Source: Candidatus Physcocola equi
GTDB taxonomy: Bacteria; Bacteroidota; Bacteroidia; Bacteroidales; Paludibacteraceae
Length of the DNA stretch: 36,875 nt
Assembly: GCA_018064855.1 (NCBI GenBank)
Contig: JAGHUM010000103.1
Coordinates: forward strand, 1-36,875
Direction: 5' to 3'
Notes under the pieces: model-generated
Told to the model about the DNA's origin: nothing
Database searches by the model: none
What the model saw: only the letters and a program-made list of their open reading frames with translations
Made by a program: the position numbers and the translations under genes
Part shown: positions 24,551 through 32,506 of the stretch, piece by piece
How the letters are laid out: every line of letters starts with the position of its first letter
Numbering within the stretch: position 1 is the stretch's first letter

Positions 24551-25639
24551 TTAAAACTTGACGGACAACTGTGCTTCCACAAGATGTGCTTTTTCTTTAT
24601 CACTCTTTGAATAGTCTGTTAGAATATAATTGGTCTGCAAACGGAGATATTTATTGATCAACCAGTTGAAACCAACTGTAATATCGTGTTGAAGATCTTC
24701 ATTCACATCCTTGTCTTTCTGATAAAAAGAATATCCGAGCACAGGCTGATAGTGGCGTGCAATTGTATATGCTGCGGTTGCAAAAGCACCTTGCTGCTCT
24801 ACGTTATCGGTCCGACCATAAAGATATTCCGAACGGAAAAAGAAGTCTCTTGTATTCAATGTGAAGCCAGCAGCAGTACGATTACGCTTAATGGCATTGT
24901 CGTTGACACTCGCCCCAGCGGCAAGTTCGTCGGCAGTGACCGCCTTGGAAGTATAATGTCCGAGATACTGGCCCGCCTCAATCTGCAACTGCTTGATTGG
25001 ATTATAAGTCAACAACACACCCACGTTTTTGTATTCGTCATTGTCCTTGATGTTGATTCCGTTACCATTATATACGCCAACCTTGTAGGTAAACACATCG
25101 TAATCTGACTTATTACCAACTTTACCCCAAAAACGAACACCAACGTCACGGGCATTGGCAGACAACCCACTGATGTCGCTGTAGCCATGAAGTTTGTTCA
25201 CCGCGGCTGGACGTTCAATGGTGTACATCGAAGCAGGACCTTCTAATCCTTCTTGCGAATAAGCCACCTTAAACTGACCAACCTGGATATTGAAAGCCTT
25301 GGCAGGCTTGAAGTTTACATAAGCATCGAGGATTTCTACAGATGATTCGTATTCTGCCTGAACTTTATAATCCACGAATTTTCCAAAGTCGCCACCGACA
25401 GAAAGACGAACCCTGCGTATGTCAAAACTGTTTGGTTTCGCATCTTGCGAGTCGTAGAAATATCGAGTTTGGATCAAACCAGACACTTTAGGCAGCGATG
25501 GTTTTACATTTTCCAAAATTGGCTTTCGTTCTTTCTGTTCTATATCTGAAGATGCAGATTCCAAATGCTGTGCGCTCACCGTGCCTGTTGATAGTATCAA
25601 TGCTGCGGTTGCAATCTTAAAACTAAATTCTTTTACCAT
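24551..25639 (-). CDS. Phosphate-selective porin O/P family outer-membrane porin
   Basis: A 362-residue outer-membrane beta-barrel of the OprO/OprP type. I choose the ATG at 25639, which begins a normal signal peptide (KIATAALILSTGTVSAQ). The open frame runs up to 25741, but that start lies upstream of the -7 box at 25673-25666 and so would not be in the transcript. Family segments are GLIQTRYFYDSQD, FDIRRVRLSVGGDF, NIQVGQFKVAYSQEGLEG, and alternating aromatic strands to the C-terminal VEAQLSVKF, a normal barrel end with terminal Phe. It should let oxyanions through the outer membrane to the PstS-like protein encoded 46 bases downstream. Sulfur-palindrome control suggests sulfate. Confidence 0.88.
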   Translation of the reverse strand: MVKEFSFKIATAALILSTGTVSAQHLESASSDIEQKERKPILENVKPSLPKVSGLIQTRYFYDSQDAKPNSFDIRRVRLSVGGDFGKFVDYKVQAEYESSVEILDAYVNFKPAKAFNIQVGQFKVAYSQEGLEGPASMYTIERPAAVNKLHGYSDISGLSANARDVGVRFWGKVGNKSDYDVFTYKVGVYNGNGINIKDNDEYKNVGVLLTYNPIKQLQIEAGQYLGHYTSKAVTADELAAGASVNDNAIKRNRTAAGFTLNTRDFFFRSEYLYGRTDNVEQQGAFATAAYTIARHYQPVLGYSFYQKDKDVNEDLQHDITVGFNWLINKYLRLQTNYILTDYSKSDKEKAHLVEAQLSVKF

Positions 25640-25665
25640 CGCTATACATTTTTTGTTTGACGATG

Positions 25666-25735
25666 CAAAGTTAGGAAGTTTACGAGGGGCAAATAATCGC
25701 ATTGAAATGGTAATCGCATCACATAAGTTTGGGAT
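25666..25735 (-). promoter_or_regulatory. Porin promoter with tandem sulfur-regulon palindromes
   Basis: The -7 box TAACTTTG is at 25673-25666. The distal palindrome ATCACATA-AG-TTTGGGAT is at 25718-25735, centre 57 bp from the -7 centre. The proximal copy ATCGCATT-GA-AATGGTAA at 25696-25713 is 35 bp from it. No -33 TTTG. Confidence 0.75.
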
Positions 25736-25814
25736 AATCATTTGATGTATTTAATGTAATTATCTTATAAAATGATAGTTAAGCATAATTACACCTACAA
25801 TTATTTATTTGATA

Positions 25815-25855
25815 ACAAAACAAAACTCCCGGAAACCAAGAACTGATTTCCGGGA
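25815..25855 (-). terminator. Terminator of the pstB-like / Cys-Met enzyme unit
   Basis: TCCCGGAAA (25827-25835) and TTTCCGGGA (25847-25855) form a perfect 9-bp stem. On the minus strand it is followed by GTTTTGTTTTGTT, and it sits about 25 bases after the stop of the PLP enzyme. Confidence 0.8.
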
Positions 25856-25881
25856 CTCAAAATGAAAAAAAGGAATATCGA

Positions 25882-27057
25882 TTATTCCTGAACTGCCTGC
25901 AATATATCCTCGTACAAGTCATCCACATGCTCTAAGCCGACAGAAAGACGGATAGTCGTATCAAGTACGTCCATCGCACGGCGTTGCGACCCTGAGAATG
26001 GTCCAAAAATGGTGGATGCAGTATGAATTGCCAACGATCGGTTGTCGAAGAGATTGCTTGCACGGTGAATCACATTCAGTCTATCAATAAAACGAAGGGC
26101 AGATGCCTTGTCGGCGAGGTCAATGGTCAACATGGCACCAGATGTGCTTCCATATTGCTGTTTTGCTATTTCATGGAAAGGATTGTCTGGCAAACCCGTA
26201 TAATTGACTCTCTTGATTTGAGGAATTTTTGTCAATCGGATCGCTAATTCCAATGCTGTGGCGGACTGAACTCTGTAACGCGCATCCATAGTCTCCAAAC
26301 CTACTGTCTGCATATAAGCAGCATGTGGTGTCATGTAGCCACCAAGATTGAACAAAAGTTCATAACGAATGCGTCGGTTGAAGATGGGAAATGTTCCATA
26401 ATCAATCACCAAGCCTCCCAGACTGGTTGCTCCGCCTGAAACATATTTCGTGCTGCTGACAACCTGAACATCCATACCTAGCGATTTCCCATCAAACTCT
26501 GTGAAAGGGATAAGGGTGGTGTCGGCAATAACTGGAACATTTTTTGCGTGCGCTATATCTGCCAACATTTTCACATCAGCAACCTCCATTTGAGGATTAG
26601 TGATGATTTCAAAGAACAAAGCGCAAGTCTTTTCATCTACAGCCTTGAGTACTTCCTCCTCATTGAGCAAATCTATTTCTCTGACTTCCACACCAAGATT
26701 TCCGAGCGTGTTTCGAAACAATGAGACCGTGTTGCCAAACAAATGACAGGAAGTCACAATGTTCGAGCCAGCCTTGGCAACCGCCATAATGGCATTTGTG
26801 ATTGCCGCCATTCCACAATTCAGAGCGAAGACGTTGGCCGCATCCGTAAGCGACTTTACCCTTTCTTCGAAGAAAGTAACTGTCGGATTCATCACGCGGG
26901 AATATTCCGGATCGAGCACACGACCACAGAATACATCACTCATGGCTTTTGCGTTTTCGAACTCGAAACTCGCACAATGATATACAGGCATGCTAAGCGC
27001 ACCATAAGCGTCTTTTTTCTGGTAATTGGTGCTGGTGGCTATTGTTTGTTTTTTCAT
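25882..27057 (-). CDS. Cys/Met metabolism PLP-dependent enzyme
   Basis: A transsulfuration-family enzyme of 391 residues from the ATG at 27057 (MKKQTIATSTNYQKKDAYG); an upstream ATG at 27087 would add ten Lys-rich residues. The PLP lysine is in SSTKYVSGGATSLGG (K194). EYSRVMNPT matches the phosphate-contacting YxR region and NCGMAAITNAI the phosphate loop. The family covers cystathionine gamma-synthase and lyase, methionine gamma-lyase and O-acetyl/succinylhomoserine sulfhydrylases; this member is clearly distinct from the 429-residue MetY at 5472 and its reaction is uncertain. It follows the Pst-like ATPase gene closely in the same unit, so it is controlled by the sulfur palindromes, which favours a biosynthetic or sulfur-salvage role. 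Confidence 0.85.
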   Translation of the reverse strand: MKKQTIATSTNYQKKDAYGALSMPVYHCASFEFENAKAMSDVFCGRVLDPEYSRVMNPTVTFFEERVKSLTDAANVFALNCGMAAITNAIMAVAKAGSNIVTSCHLFGNTVSLFRNTLGNLGVEVREIDLLNEEEVLKAVDEKTCALFFEIITNPQMEVADVKMLADIAHAKNVPVIADTTLIPFTEFDGKSLGMDVQVVSSTKYVSGGATSLGGLVIDYGTFPIFNRRIRYELLFNLGGYMTPHAAYMQTVGLETMDARYRVQSATALELAIRLTKIPQIKRVNYTGLPDNPFHEIAKQQYGSTSGAMLTIDLADKASALRFIDRLNVIHRASNLFDNRSLAIHTASTIFGPFSGSQRRAMDVLDTTIRLSVGLEHVDDLYEDILQAVQE

Positions 27058-27090
27058 TTTCTTTATTATCTTTTTCACGTTTTCCAATAA

Positions 27091-27888
27091 TCATGAGAAC
27101 GCACCGTCGAGATACCTTCTGGTCAGTTCGTTTTGCGGATTGTTGAACACATCGCGAGCAGGCCCTTGCTCCACAACCTCACCCAAATACATAAAAATCA
27201 CATGATCGGCTATTCGTTGCGCCTGCTGCAAAGTGTGAGTGACCATCACGATGGTGTAATCTTGTTTCAAATCCACAAATAGTTGTTCCACCTTTTTTGA
27301 TGAGATCGGATCAAGCGCAGATGTGCTTTCATCTGCAAGCAATACCGATGGTTCCACCGCTAATGAGCGTGCCAAGCATAACCTTTGCTGCTGTCCGCCA
27401 GACAATCGGCCGGCTGGTGAAGACAACCGGTCTTTCACCTCGTCCCAAAGTCCTATACTACGCAAATAATGCTCTACCACCGCATTCAATTTTCCCTTGT
27501 TGCTTATTCCATGTATTCGGCATCCGTATGCTATATTGTCGTAGATAGACATCGGCAGAGGGCATGGTCGCTGAGGTACAAGACCGATATGCCGACGCAA
27601 TTCAATCAGATTCGAACCATGTGACTTGACGATATTACGGTCGCCAAGCAATATGTCGCCATCAATTTTGACGCCTTCCGTCGTATCGATGATTCGGTTG
27701 AATGTACGGAGCAATGTACTCTTGCCACAACCTGACGGGCCTATTATACATGTGATTTTATTCTTCGGTATAGAAACAGTCACGTCTTTTAAGATATGAG
27801 CATCTCCTATATGAATATTGAGATTGCGCACCTCTATTCCGTTGTGCTCAATCCTCTCGAATTTCTGTGTTGGATTAAACTCTGCCAT
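27091..27888 (-). CDS. Pst-like ABC transporter ATPase, probably sulfate uptake
   Basis: A 265-residue cytoplasmic ATPase. Walker A GPSGCGKST (50-58), Q-loop in GLVPQRPCPLPMSIYDN, signature LSGGQQQR, Walker B VLLADE, D-loop SALDP and H-loop MVTHTLQQ are complete. The PFPMSIYDN-like segment and overall length identify the PstB subfamily. Two positions differ from the usual PstB: VPQRPCPLP instead of FQKPNPFP, and DESTSALDP instead of DEPTSALDP. No phoU is nearby, although phoU usually ends Pst operons. It is divergent from the glycosyltransferase-pstC-pstA unit and shares its operator region. With the porin, the binding protein and the two permeases it gives a complete system, which by regulation I assign to sulfate. 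Confidence 0.9.
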   Translation of the reverse strand: MAEFNPTQKFERIEHNGIEVRNLNIHIGDAHILKDVTVSIPKNKITCIIGPSGCGKSTLLRTFNRIIDTTEGVKIDGDILLGDRNIVKSHGSNLIELRRHIGLVPQRPCPLPMSIYDNIAYGCRIHGISNKGKLNAVVEHYLRSIGLWDEVKDRLSSPAGRLSGGQQQRLCLARSLAVEPSVLLADESTSALDPISSKKVEQLFVDLKQDYTIVMVTHTLQQAQRIADHVIFMYLGEVVEQGPARDVFNNPQNELTRRYLDGAFS

Positions 27889-27926
27889 ACAATACCCGTT
27901 TTCGTTAATAATTTAAATCTTCACTG

Positions 27927-27996
27927 CAAAAGTATTGCGATTCAAAAGGGCAGACAATCGCATACTTATGTGATATGGTTCACTACTAATTGTGAT
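27927..27996 (-). promoter_or_regulatory. pstB-like gene promoter with sulfur-regulon palindromes
   Basis: The -7 box TACTTTTG is at 27934-27927. TTCACTAC-TA-ATTGTGAT (27979-27996) is centred 57 bp from the -7 centre. The strong palindrome ATCGCATA-CT-TATGTGAT (27957-27974) is centred 35 bp from it. The two sites are 22 bp apart and are shared with the divergent promoter. Confidence 0.7.
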
Positions 27997-28026
27997 TGTT
28001 GGCAGATGTATATACTTCTAATTTTG
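27957..28026 (+). promoter_or_regulatory. Glycosyltransferase-pstCA promoter with sulfur-regulon palindromes
   Basis: The -7 box TAATTTTG is at 28019-28026. The strong palindrome (27957-27974) is centred 57 bp upstream of the -7 centre and the weaker one (27979-27996) 35 bp upstream. This mirrors the divergent pstB side: each promoter sees one site at 57 and one at 35. Confidence 0.75.
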
Positions 28027-28065
28027 CACTTGAAAATAAAGACAAACTAAAGAAATTAAACTTAT

Positions 28066-28674
28066 ATGATCAGCGTAATCGTACATTTACACAATCAGGA
28101 AAATACTATTATTTCCGCGTTGCAATCACTTGTGGCACAAACCGCGCAACAATGGGAGTGCTTCATCGTGGATAATGCGTCCACCGATGCCAGTGAATAC
28201 CAAGTCCGTTCATATCTTATCGACAGACGAATGCGATACCTTCGGCTGGAGCAGCAGGTCTCAACCGAAGAAGTTTGGAATATCGGTTTGCAACACACCA
28301 CAGGAGAATGGGTTGTATTCTTCGACGGAGCAGACTATATGAAATCCAATGCTTTGCAGGCCTTGTATTTAGCAGTCAAAACATACGGAACACAATGTGG
28401 AGCGGGCAATTATGGCGTGATCCGCAATGGTGAATTGAATACTCACAGTTATGACCCATCGAGAAAAGTGAGTCAGAAAGACGTGGCGAAAGGAAAACTA
28501 TCCGTGCTGACAGGGGCATCTATTTTCAGCCGTAAGATTGCAGACAAGCCAGAGTTTTGGAAAGACTGTGACTTTGCATATACCGATCATCTGATACTCA
28601 TCAGCGGAGAAGAATCGGAGCCTTTAATCAAAAGGAAAAAGCAACCATGGTGGAAACAATTATTTAATTTGTAG
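28066..28674 (+). CDS. Short GT2-type glycosyltransferase in the transporter operon
   Basis: A 202-residue GT-A fold protein of glycosyltransferase family 2. The N-terminus MISVIVHLHNQENTIISAL, the nucleotide motif VDNASTDAS, and the metal-site region EWVVFFDGADYM (in place of the usual DxDD) are clear. It has no membrane segment and ends soon after the GT-A core with a basic tail, PLIKRKKQPWWKQLFNL, which might touch the membrane. It is the first gene of the unit with pstC (6 bases) and pstA and lies under the sulfur palindrome. A glycosyltransferase in an anion-uptake operon is unusual. It could modify a surface sulfated glycan or the porin, or simply be a hitchhiker; the acceptor is unknown. 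Confidence 0.82.
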   Translation: MISVIVHLHNQENTIISALQSLVAQTAQQWECFIVDNASTDASEYQVRSYLIDRRMRYLRLEQQVSTEEVWNIGLQHTTGEWVVFFDGADYMKSNALQALYLAVKTYGTQCGAGNYGVIRNGELNTHSYDPSRKVSQKDVAKGKLSVLTGASIFSRKIADKPEFWKDCDFAYTDHLILISGEESEPLIKRKKQPWWKQLFNL

Positions 28675-28680
28675 AATATA

Positions 28681-29565
28681 ATGAATATCAGAATAATAAA
28701 GGACAATGTGGCCGGTGGGTTGATGACAGTCTTTACCTTGCTCTCACTGATTCTCGTTGTAGCGATGGCAGTGGGTCTGTGGCTGAAATCCACCGACATA
28801 TTAGAAGAACATACAGTGTGGGATTTGCTGACTGCATCAGAGTGGAAACCGATGAAAAATCAGTTTGGTTTCCTCGCTTTTATTGCTGGCACGTTTTACG
28901 TCACAGGCGTTGCCACACTTATTGCGTTTCCAATTTCTCTTTTGATGGCCATTCTCCTGACGGAATACAGTCGCAACATCGTCCGCAAGTTCATATATCC
29001 GTTGCTCGACATCTTGGCATCGCTTCCTTCTGTTATATATGGAGTGTGGGGCACACTCGTCATCGTACCGATTGTCAGCGACATCATCGGACCCGCGGTC
29101 GGCACAGCCACGTCGGGCTACACCCTTTTGTCTGGTTCTGTGGTGTTAAGTGTGATGATTCTGCCACTCTTGGTGAGCCTTTTCATTGAGATATTTGGCA
29201 ACGTCGGCATAGACCTGCGCGAGTCATCACTGGCGTTGGGAGCAACACGTTGGCAGACCACCAAATATGTGGTATTGAAAAAAGGATTGCCTGGAATCAT
29301 CGCATCCACGGTGCTTGCCATAAGCAGAGCCTTGGGAGAGACCATCGCAGTATTGATGGTCTGTGGAAACCTCATCATTGTGCCTGGCTCATTGCTCGAC
29401 GCATGTTATCCGATTCCAGCACTGATAGCCAACAACTACGGAGAGATGCTATCACTCCCTCTTTATGAGTCAGCATTGATGTTTGCTGCATTCATCTTGT
29501 TTTTTATCGTATTAGTATTCAACCTTGGTGCACGTTTGTACCTAAAAACACTTAAAACAGAATGA
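28681..29565 (+). CDS. PstC-like ABC permease, probably sulfate uptake
   Basis: A 294-residue inner-membrane permease with about six helices (for example residues 12-36, 58-85, 98-130, 145-170, 215-235, 260-285). The cytoplasmic EAA-type loop reads ESSLALGATRWQTTKYVVLKKGLPGI, and SRALGETIAVLMVCGN follows, both typical of PstC. Residues 106-120 (LPSVIYGVWGTLVIV) are another family stretch. The 3' end overlaps pstA by ATGA, so the two are translated together. It should form the channel with the PstA-like subunit and the ATPase at 27091. In this family the permeases do not by themselves reveal which oxyanion is moved. Confidence 0.9.
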   Translation: MNIRIIKDNVAGGLMTVFTLLSLILVVAMAVGLWLKSTDILEEHTVWDLLTASEWKPMKNQFGFLAFIAGTFYVTGVATLIAFPISLLMAILLTEYSRNIVRKFIYPLLDILASLPSVIYGVWGTLVIVPIVSDIIGPAVGTATSGYTLLSGSVVLSVMILPLLVSLFIEIFGNVGIDLRESSLALGATRWQTTKYVVLKKGLPGIIASTVLAISRALGETIAVLMVCGNLIIVPGSLLDACYPIPALIANNYGEMLSLPLYESALMFAAFILFFIVLVFNLGARLYLKTLKTE

Positions 29566-30410
29566 AACAGATAAAATATATAGAAGAGAAGATTTTTCGT
29601 GTTTTGATGATCTTGTCTTTGCTCATTGTGGCAGGGTTTGTATTCAGCGTATTGTGGAGCATTTTGAGCAAAGGATTGCCTGTTTTGACTTGGGAAATGG
29701 TGACATCCCTACCCGGATCTGGATTTTATATCGGAAAAGACGGTGGTTTTCTCAATGCCATTGTCGGCTCAATCTACATTGTGCTTGGAGCCACTTTTTT
29801 AGGGTTGTTGATTAGCATCCCCGTTGTCTTCTATCTGAATGTCTATTTGAAGAAGGATTCAAAATTCGGTTACGTTGCCCGATTGGCTTTCGACGTCTTG
29901 TTTGGCATTCCAAGCATCGTTTACGGGGCTTTTGCATTCACTATTATGATTGCTGTCGGCATCAAGGCATCCCTGTTGGGTGGTATCTTTGTAGAAACGC
30001 TGCTTATTGTACCTATTCTAATCAGGAGTATGGATGAGGTGGCCCGCACCATACCAAAAGATCTGCTTGAAGCAGCCTACTCTTTAGGTGCGACCAAGAT
30101 AGAGACCATCGGGGTTGTGGTACGACAAATCGCACCAGCCATTGCTACTGCCACTCTTCTTTCGGTCGGAAGAGCCATGGGAGACGCTGCTGGCGTAATG
30201 TTTACAGCCGGTTTCACCGATTATATTCCTGAATCGTTGACCGACAAGGCTGCCACTCTTCCATTGTCCGTCTTTTTTCAGTTGTCCGCTCCACAGATTG
30301 AGGTGCAAAACAGAGCCTATGCCGCAGCCTTGGTCTTGACAATCATCATACTGATTCTAAGTCTGTCTGGCCGCTTTATCATGAGATATTTCTCAAAAAA
30401 CAAGGTCTAA
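29562..30410 (+). CDS. PstA-like ABC permease, probably sulfate uptake
   Basis: A 282-residue permease that pairs with the preceding PstC-like subunit. About six hydrophobic segments; GIPSIVYGAFAFTIM and the EAA loop LEAAYSLGATKIETIGVVVRQIAPAI identify the PstA family, followed by GRAMGDAAGVMFTAGF. It starts inside the pstC stop codon. It is the last gene of the unit; no phoU, pstB or regulator follows, and the next gene is convergent. I see no obvious terminator in the 69 bases before the convergent gene ends. Confidence 0.9.
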   Translation: MKQIKYIEEKIFRVLMILSLLIVAGFVFSVLWSILSKGLPVLTWEMVTSLPGSGFYIGKDGGFLNAIVGSIYIVLGATFLGLLISIPVVFYLNVYLKKDSKFGYVARLAFDVLFGIPSIVYGAFAFTIMIAVGIKASLLGGIFVETLLIVPILIRSMDEVARTIPKDLLEAAYSLGATKIETIGVVVRQIAPAIATATLLSVGRAMGDAAGVMFTAGFTDYIPESLTDKAATLPLSVFFQLSAPQIEVQNRAYAAALVLTIIILILSLSGRFIMRYFSKNKV

Positions 30411-30479
30411 CCCGGAGACAATAACAAAAACGAGTATATATCATGATTCAAGATTTATGGTAAGAAGCGAAAAGATAGA

Positions 30480-32336
30480 CTATTCCAGTTTGAATGGAAT
30501 TATCCAACGGACTTTCGAACGAACTGTTTTTCCGCGATTCTTTGCTGGTTTCCACTTTGGCATACCTTCCACAAAACTAATAGCCTCATTGGCGAACCCA
30601 GGGGTTGAAGAACTTAGGACCGTAATATCAGTGATAGAACCGTCTTTGTTGACGGTGAATTCTACGTAGACTTTTCCTTGTGTGCCTTCCTGTTTTTCCT
30701 GCTCCGGATAAACCAGATTTTGCTTCAAATACTCACGATAAGCACTTATTCCACCCACATAACTGGCTTTTTCTTCCACTCTAACGTACACAAAATCATC
30801 AGTATCAGGCTCATGTTTTTCTTCCGTTTCTACTACAGCAACAGGCTCGGACGTCACCACTAATTCGTCAACAGCGGCTATTGCAATCTCTTTTCCCTTG
30901 TGCTTTACAGGCTTTTTAGCCTCTTCTTCCTTTTTCTTCTTTTCTTCCTGTTTTTTTTGATATTGCTCAAAAGCCTGCATTACGATTTTTGCCGGTTGGT
31001 AACCTGTGGCAGCCGACTTTTTAAAATATTCCATTCCTTTTTCCGATACCGTATCCCCCCCTGCTTGTATTTGGAGGAGGAGCGCTGCATCGTAGTAGGC
31101 TTTTTTGTAGCCGTTTTCGGCTGCCTTAACAAACCATTTACAGGCTTCATCTAAGCTTTGCTCCACACCGGTACCCATAAAATAGCAGTTGCCCAGATTG
31201 TATTGCGCTTCTGCACTACCTTTGTCGGCAGCCATCCTATAGAGTTCTGCTGCTTTCTGGTAATTGACGGGGGTGGCGGTTGCAGTGTAGTAGTAGAAAG
31301 CCAGGCGGCATTGCGCTTCCCTGTTTCCTTGGGCTGCGAGTTCCGTTAATTTATTGAAAGACTGGGCCCATTTTCCTTCTCTTTCCAACTTGGCGGTTGG
31401 ACCATCACCTGTTGTTTTTGCTTTGACAGGTTCGATTGTCGTTTTGCCTGTTGGATAGTATTCGTATTCAAACTTTTGGGTGTTTGAATAGTCCACCTTC
31501 TCGTCTTTCACCACCAATACTGTTCTAATCTCGGTAGGATTACCATATTTGTCGTATGTGTAGGTCTTGGTTAGAATCTCTCTATAAAGTTTTGTATTTG
31601 TTCTGCATCTTTTTGTCACGTTGCCCTGCTCGTCATAGGTATAGGTGGTTGTGTCATAGGCCACACCATCACTGGTGCAACTCAAATCCGTCTCCACTTT
31701 TCCGTCTTTATTGAAGAATTTCTTTTTTTTGAGTTTTGGCGTGGTGTTGTCCCAACCATAGTCATACCAATACTCTGCTTTCAACACGTTGTTTTCGCCA
31801 TATTCTCTTTTGATGAGTCCAGTCTTTTTCCAACCTCCTCGCCTGCACTTGTAACTGCGGATTTCTGAAATATTGTTGTTTTCATCGTAGGCAAATTCTC
31901 CCATCACATCATAATCGCCTGATGTTCTAAACGCTAAGACTCTGCATTCTAACCCTTTGGGGTTGTATTGTTTTTCCGAATAATCTAATTTTTGGTCACC
32001 ATTTTTTTCTTCAATAGCAATTAGTTGCTGTTGGCTGTTATATTTTAGAACAGTAGTGCGTTGATTTTTGATATATTCGACCGGACTTCCCGCTTTGTTG
32101 TATTTCATGCTCGAAACAATATTGGGTTTACCGTCGGTCAGTTGGTCTTTGCGAAGGAAACGACCGTCTTCGGTGTAGTATGATATGGTAACCTCGTTTT
32201 CATCTGTTTCTTTCACAGACTTTACTGGCCCCTTACAATCTGTATGGTAATTTACTTCCTCCAGGCTAATCTTAACAGCAAAAGCATGTGAAAACGACAG
32301 CGTGAAGAGTAGAACCGAAAGAACAATATGTTTCAT
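30480..32336 (-). CDS. Secreted YD-repeat / Sel1 / TonB C-terminal fusion protein
   Basis: A 618-residue exported protein. Signal peptide about 1-20. Residues about 25-320 are YD-like repeats (YYTEDGRFLRK, MKYNKAGSPVEYIK, YTYDEQGNVTKRCR, YTYDKYGNPTEIR). About 335-465 are Sel1 repeats (AECRLAFYYYTATA-like units, ADKGSAEAQYNLGNCYFMGTG, AAENGYKKAYYDAALL). A Lys/Glu-rich linker (about 465-490) leads to a TonB C-terminal domain (about 530-618: EQEGTQGKVYVEFTVNKDGSITD-type core, MPKWKPAKNRGKTV). TonB domains normally follow an N-terminal membrane anchor, but here only a cleavable signal is seen, so it probably does not energise receptors in the usual way. The YD part resembles the protein at 129-1082. 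Confidence 0.85.
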   Translation of the reverse strand: MKHIVLSVLLFTLSFSHAFAVKISLEEVNYHTDCKGPVKSVKETDENEVTISYYTEDGRFLRKDQLTDGKPNIVSSMKYNKAGSPVEYIKNQRTTVLKYNSQQQLIAIEEKNGDQKLDYSEKQYNPKGLECRVLAFRTSGDYDVMGEFAYDENNNISEIRSYKCRRGGWKKTGLIKREYGENNVLKAEYWYDYGWDNTTPKLKKKKFFNKDGKVETDLSCTSDGVAYDTTTYTYDEQGNVTKRCRTNTKLYREILTKTYTYDKYGNPTEIRTVLVVKDEKVDYSNTQKFEYEYYPTGKTTIEPVKAKTTGDGPTAKLEREGKWAQSFNKLTELAAQGNREAQCRLAFYYYTATATPVNYQKAAELYRMAADKGSAEAQYNLGNCYFMGTGVEQSLDEACKWFVKAAENGYKKAYYDAALLLQIQAGGDTVSEKGMEYFKKSAATGYQPAKIVMQAFEQYQKKQEEKKKKEEEAKKPVKHKGKEIAIAAVDELVVTSEPVAVVETEEKHEPDTDDFVYVRVEEKASYVGGISAYREYLKQNLVYPEQEKQEGTQGKVYVEFTVNKDGSITDITVLSSSTPGFANEAISFVEGMPKWKPAKNRGKTVRSKVRWIIPFKLE

Positions 32337-32461
32337 GTCAATTATACGTCTAGTTGAATTGTTAATTATGCAGAAGCAAAGGTGGATGTTTTAAAGTGAA
32401 TCTGACAGAAGCAATGGAGGTCCATTGTGACTGAGAAGGTGTGCTAAAAAGCCTAATAAGA

Positions 32462-32499
32462 CCCTTATAAAAATCTCCAACAAAATTTAAACAGCTTCC
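32462..32499 (+). repeat. Dispersed intergenic repeat, copy 2
   Basis: Contains AATCTCCAACAAAATTTAAA and is nearly identical to 17231-17268. It lies a few bases beyond the stop of the response-regulator gene, in the same orientation as copy 1 on the plus strand. Confidence 0.5.
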
Positions 32500-32506
32500 A
32501 AACTCC

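Noticed and set aside
25640..25741. A 34-residue N-terminal extension of the porin
   Set aside because: It lies upstream of the -7 box and over the operator, and hides the signal peptide that starts at 25639.
23521..30410. A standard phosphate (Pst) operon
   Set aside because: There is no phoU and no Pho-type site, and the units are split around sulfur genes with a shared sulfur palindrome. Phosphate is kept as an alternative ligand.
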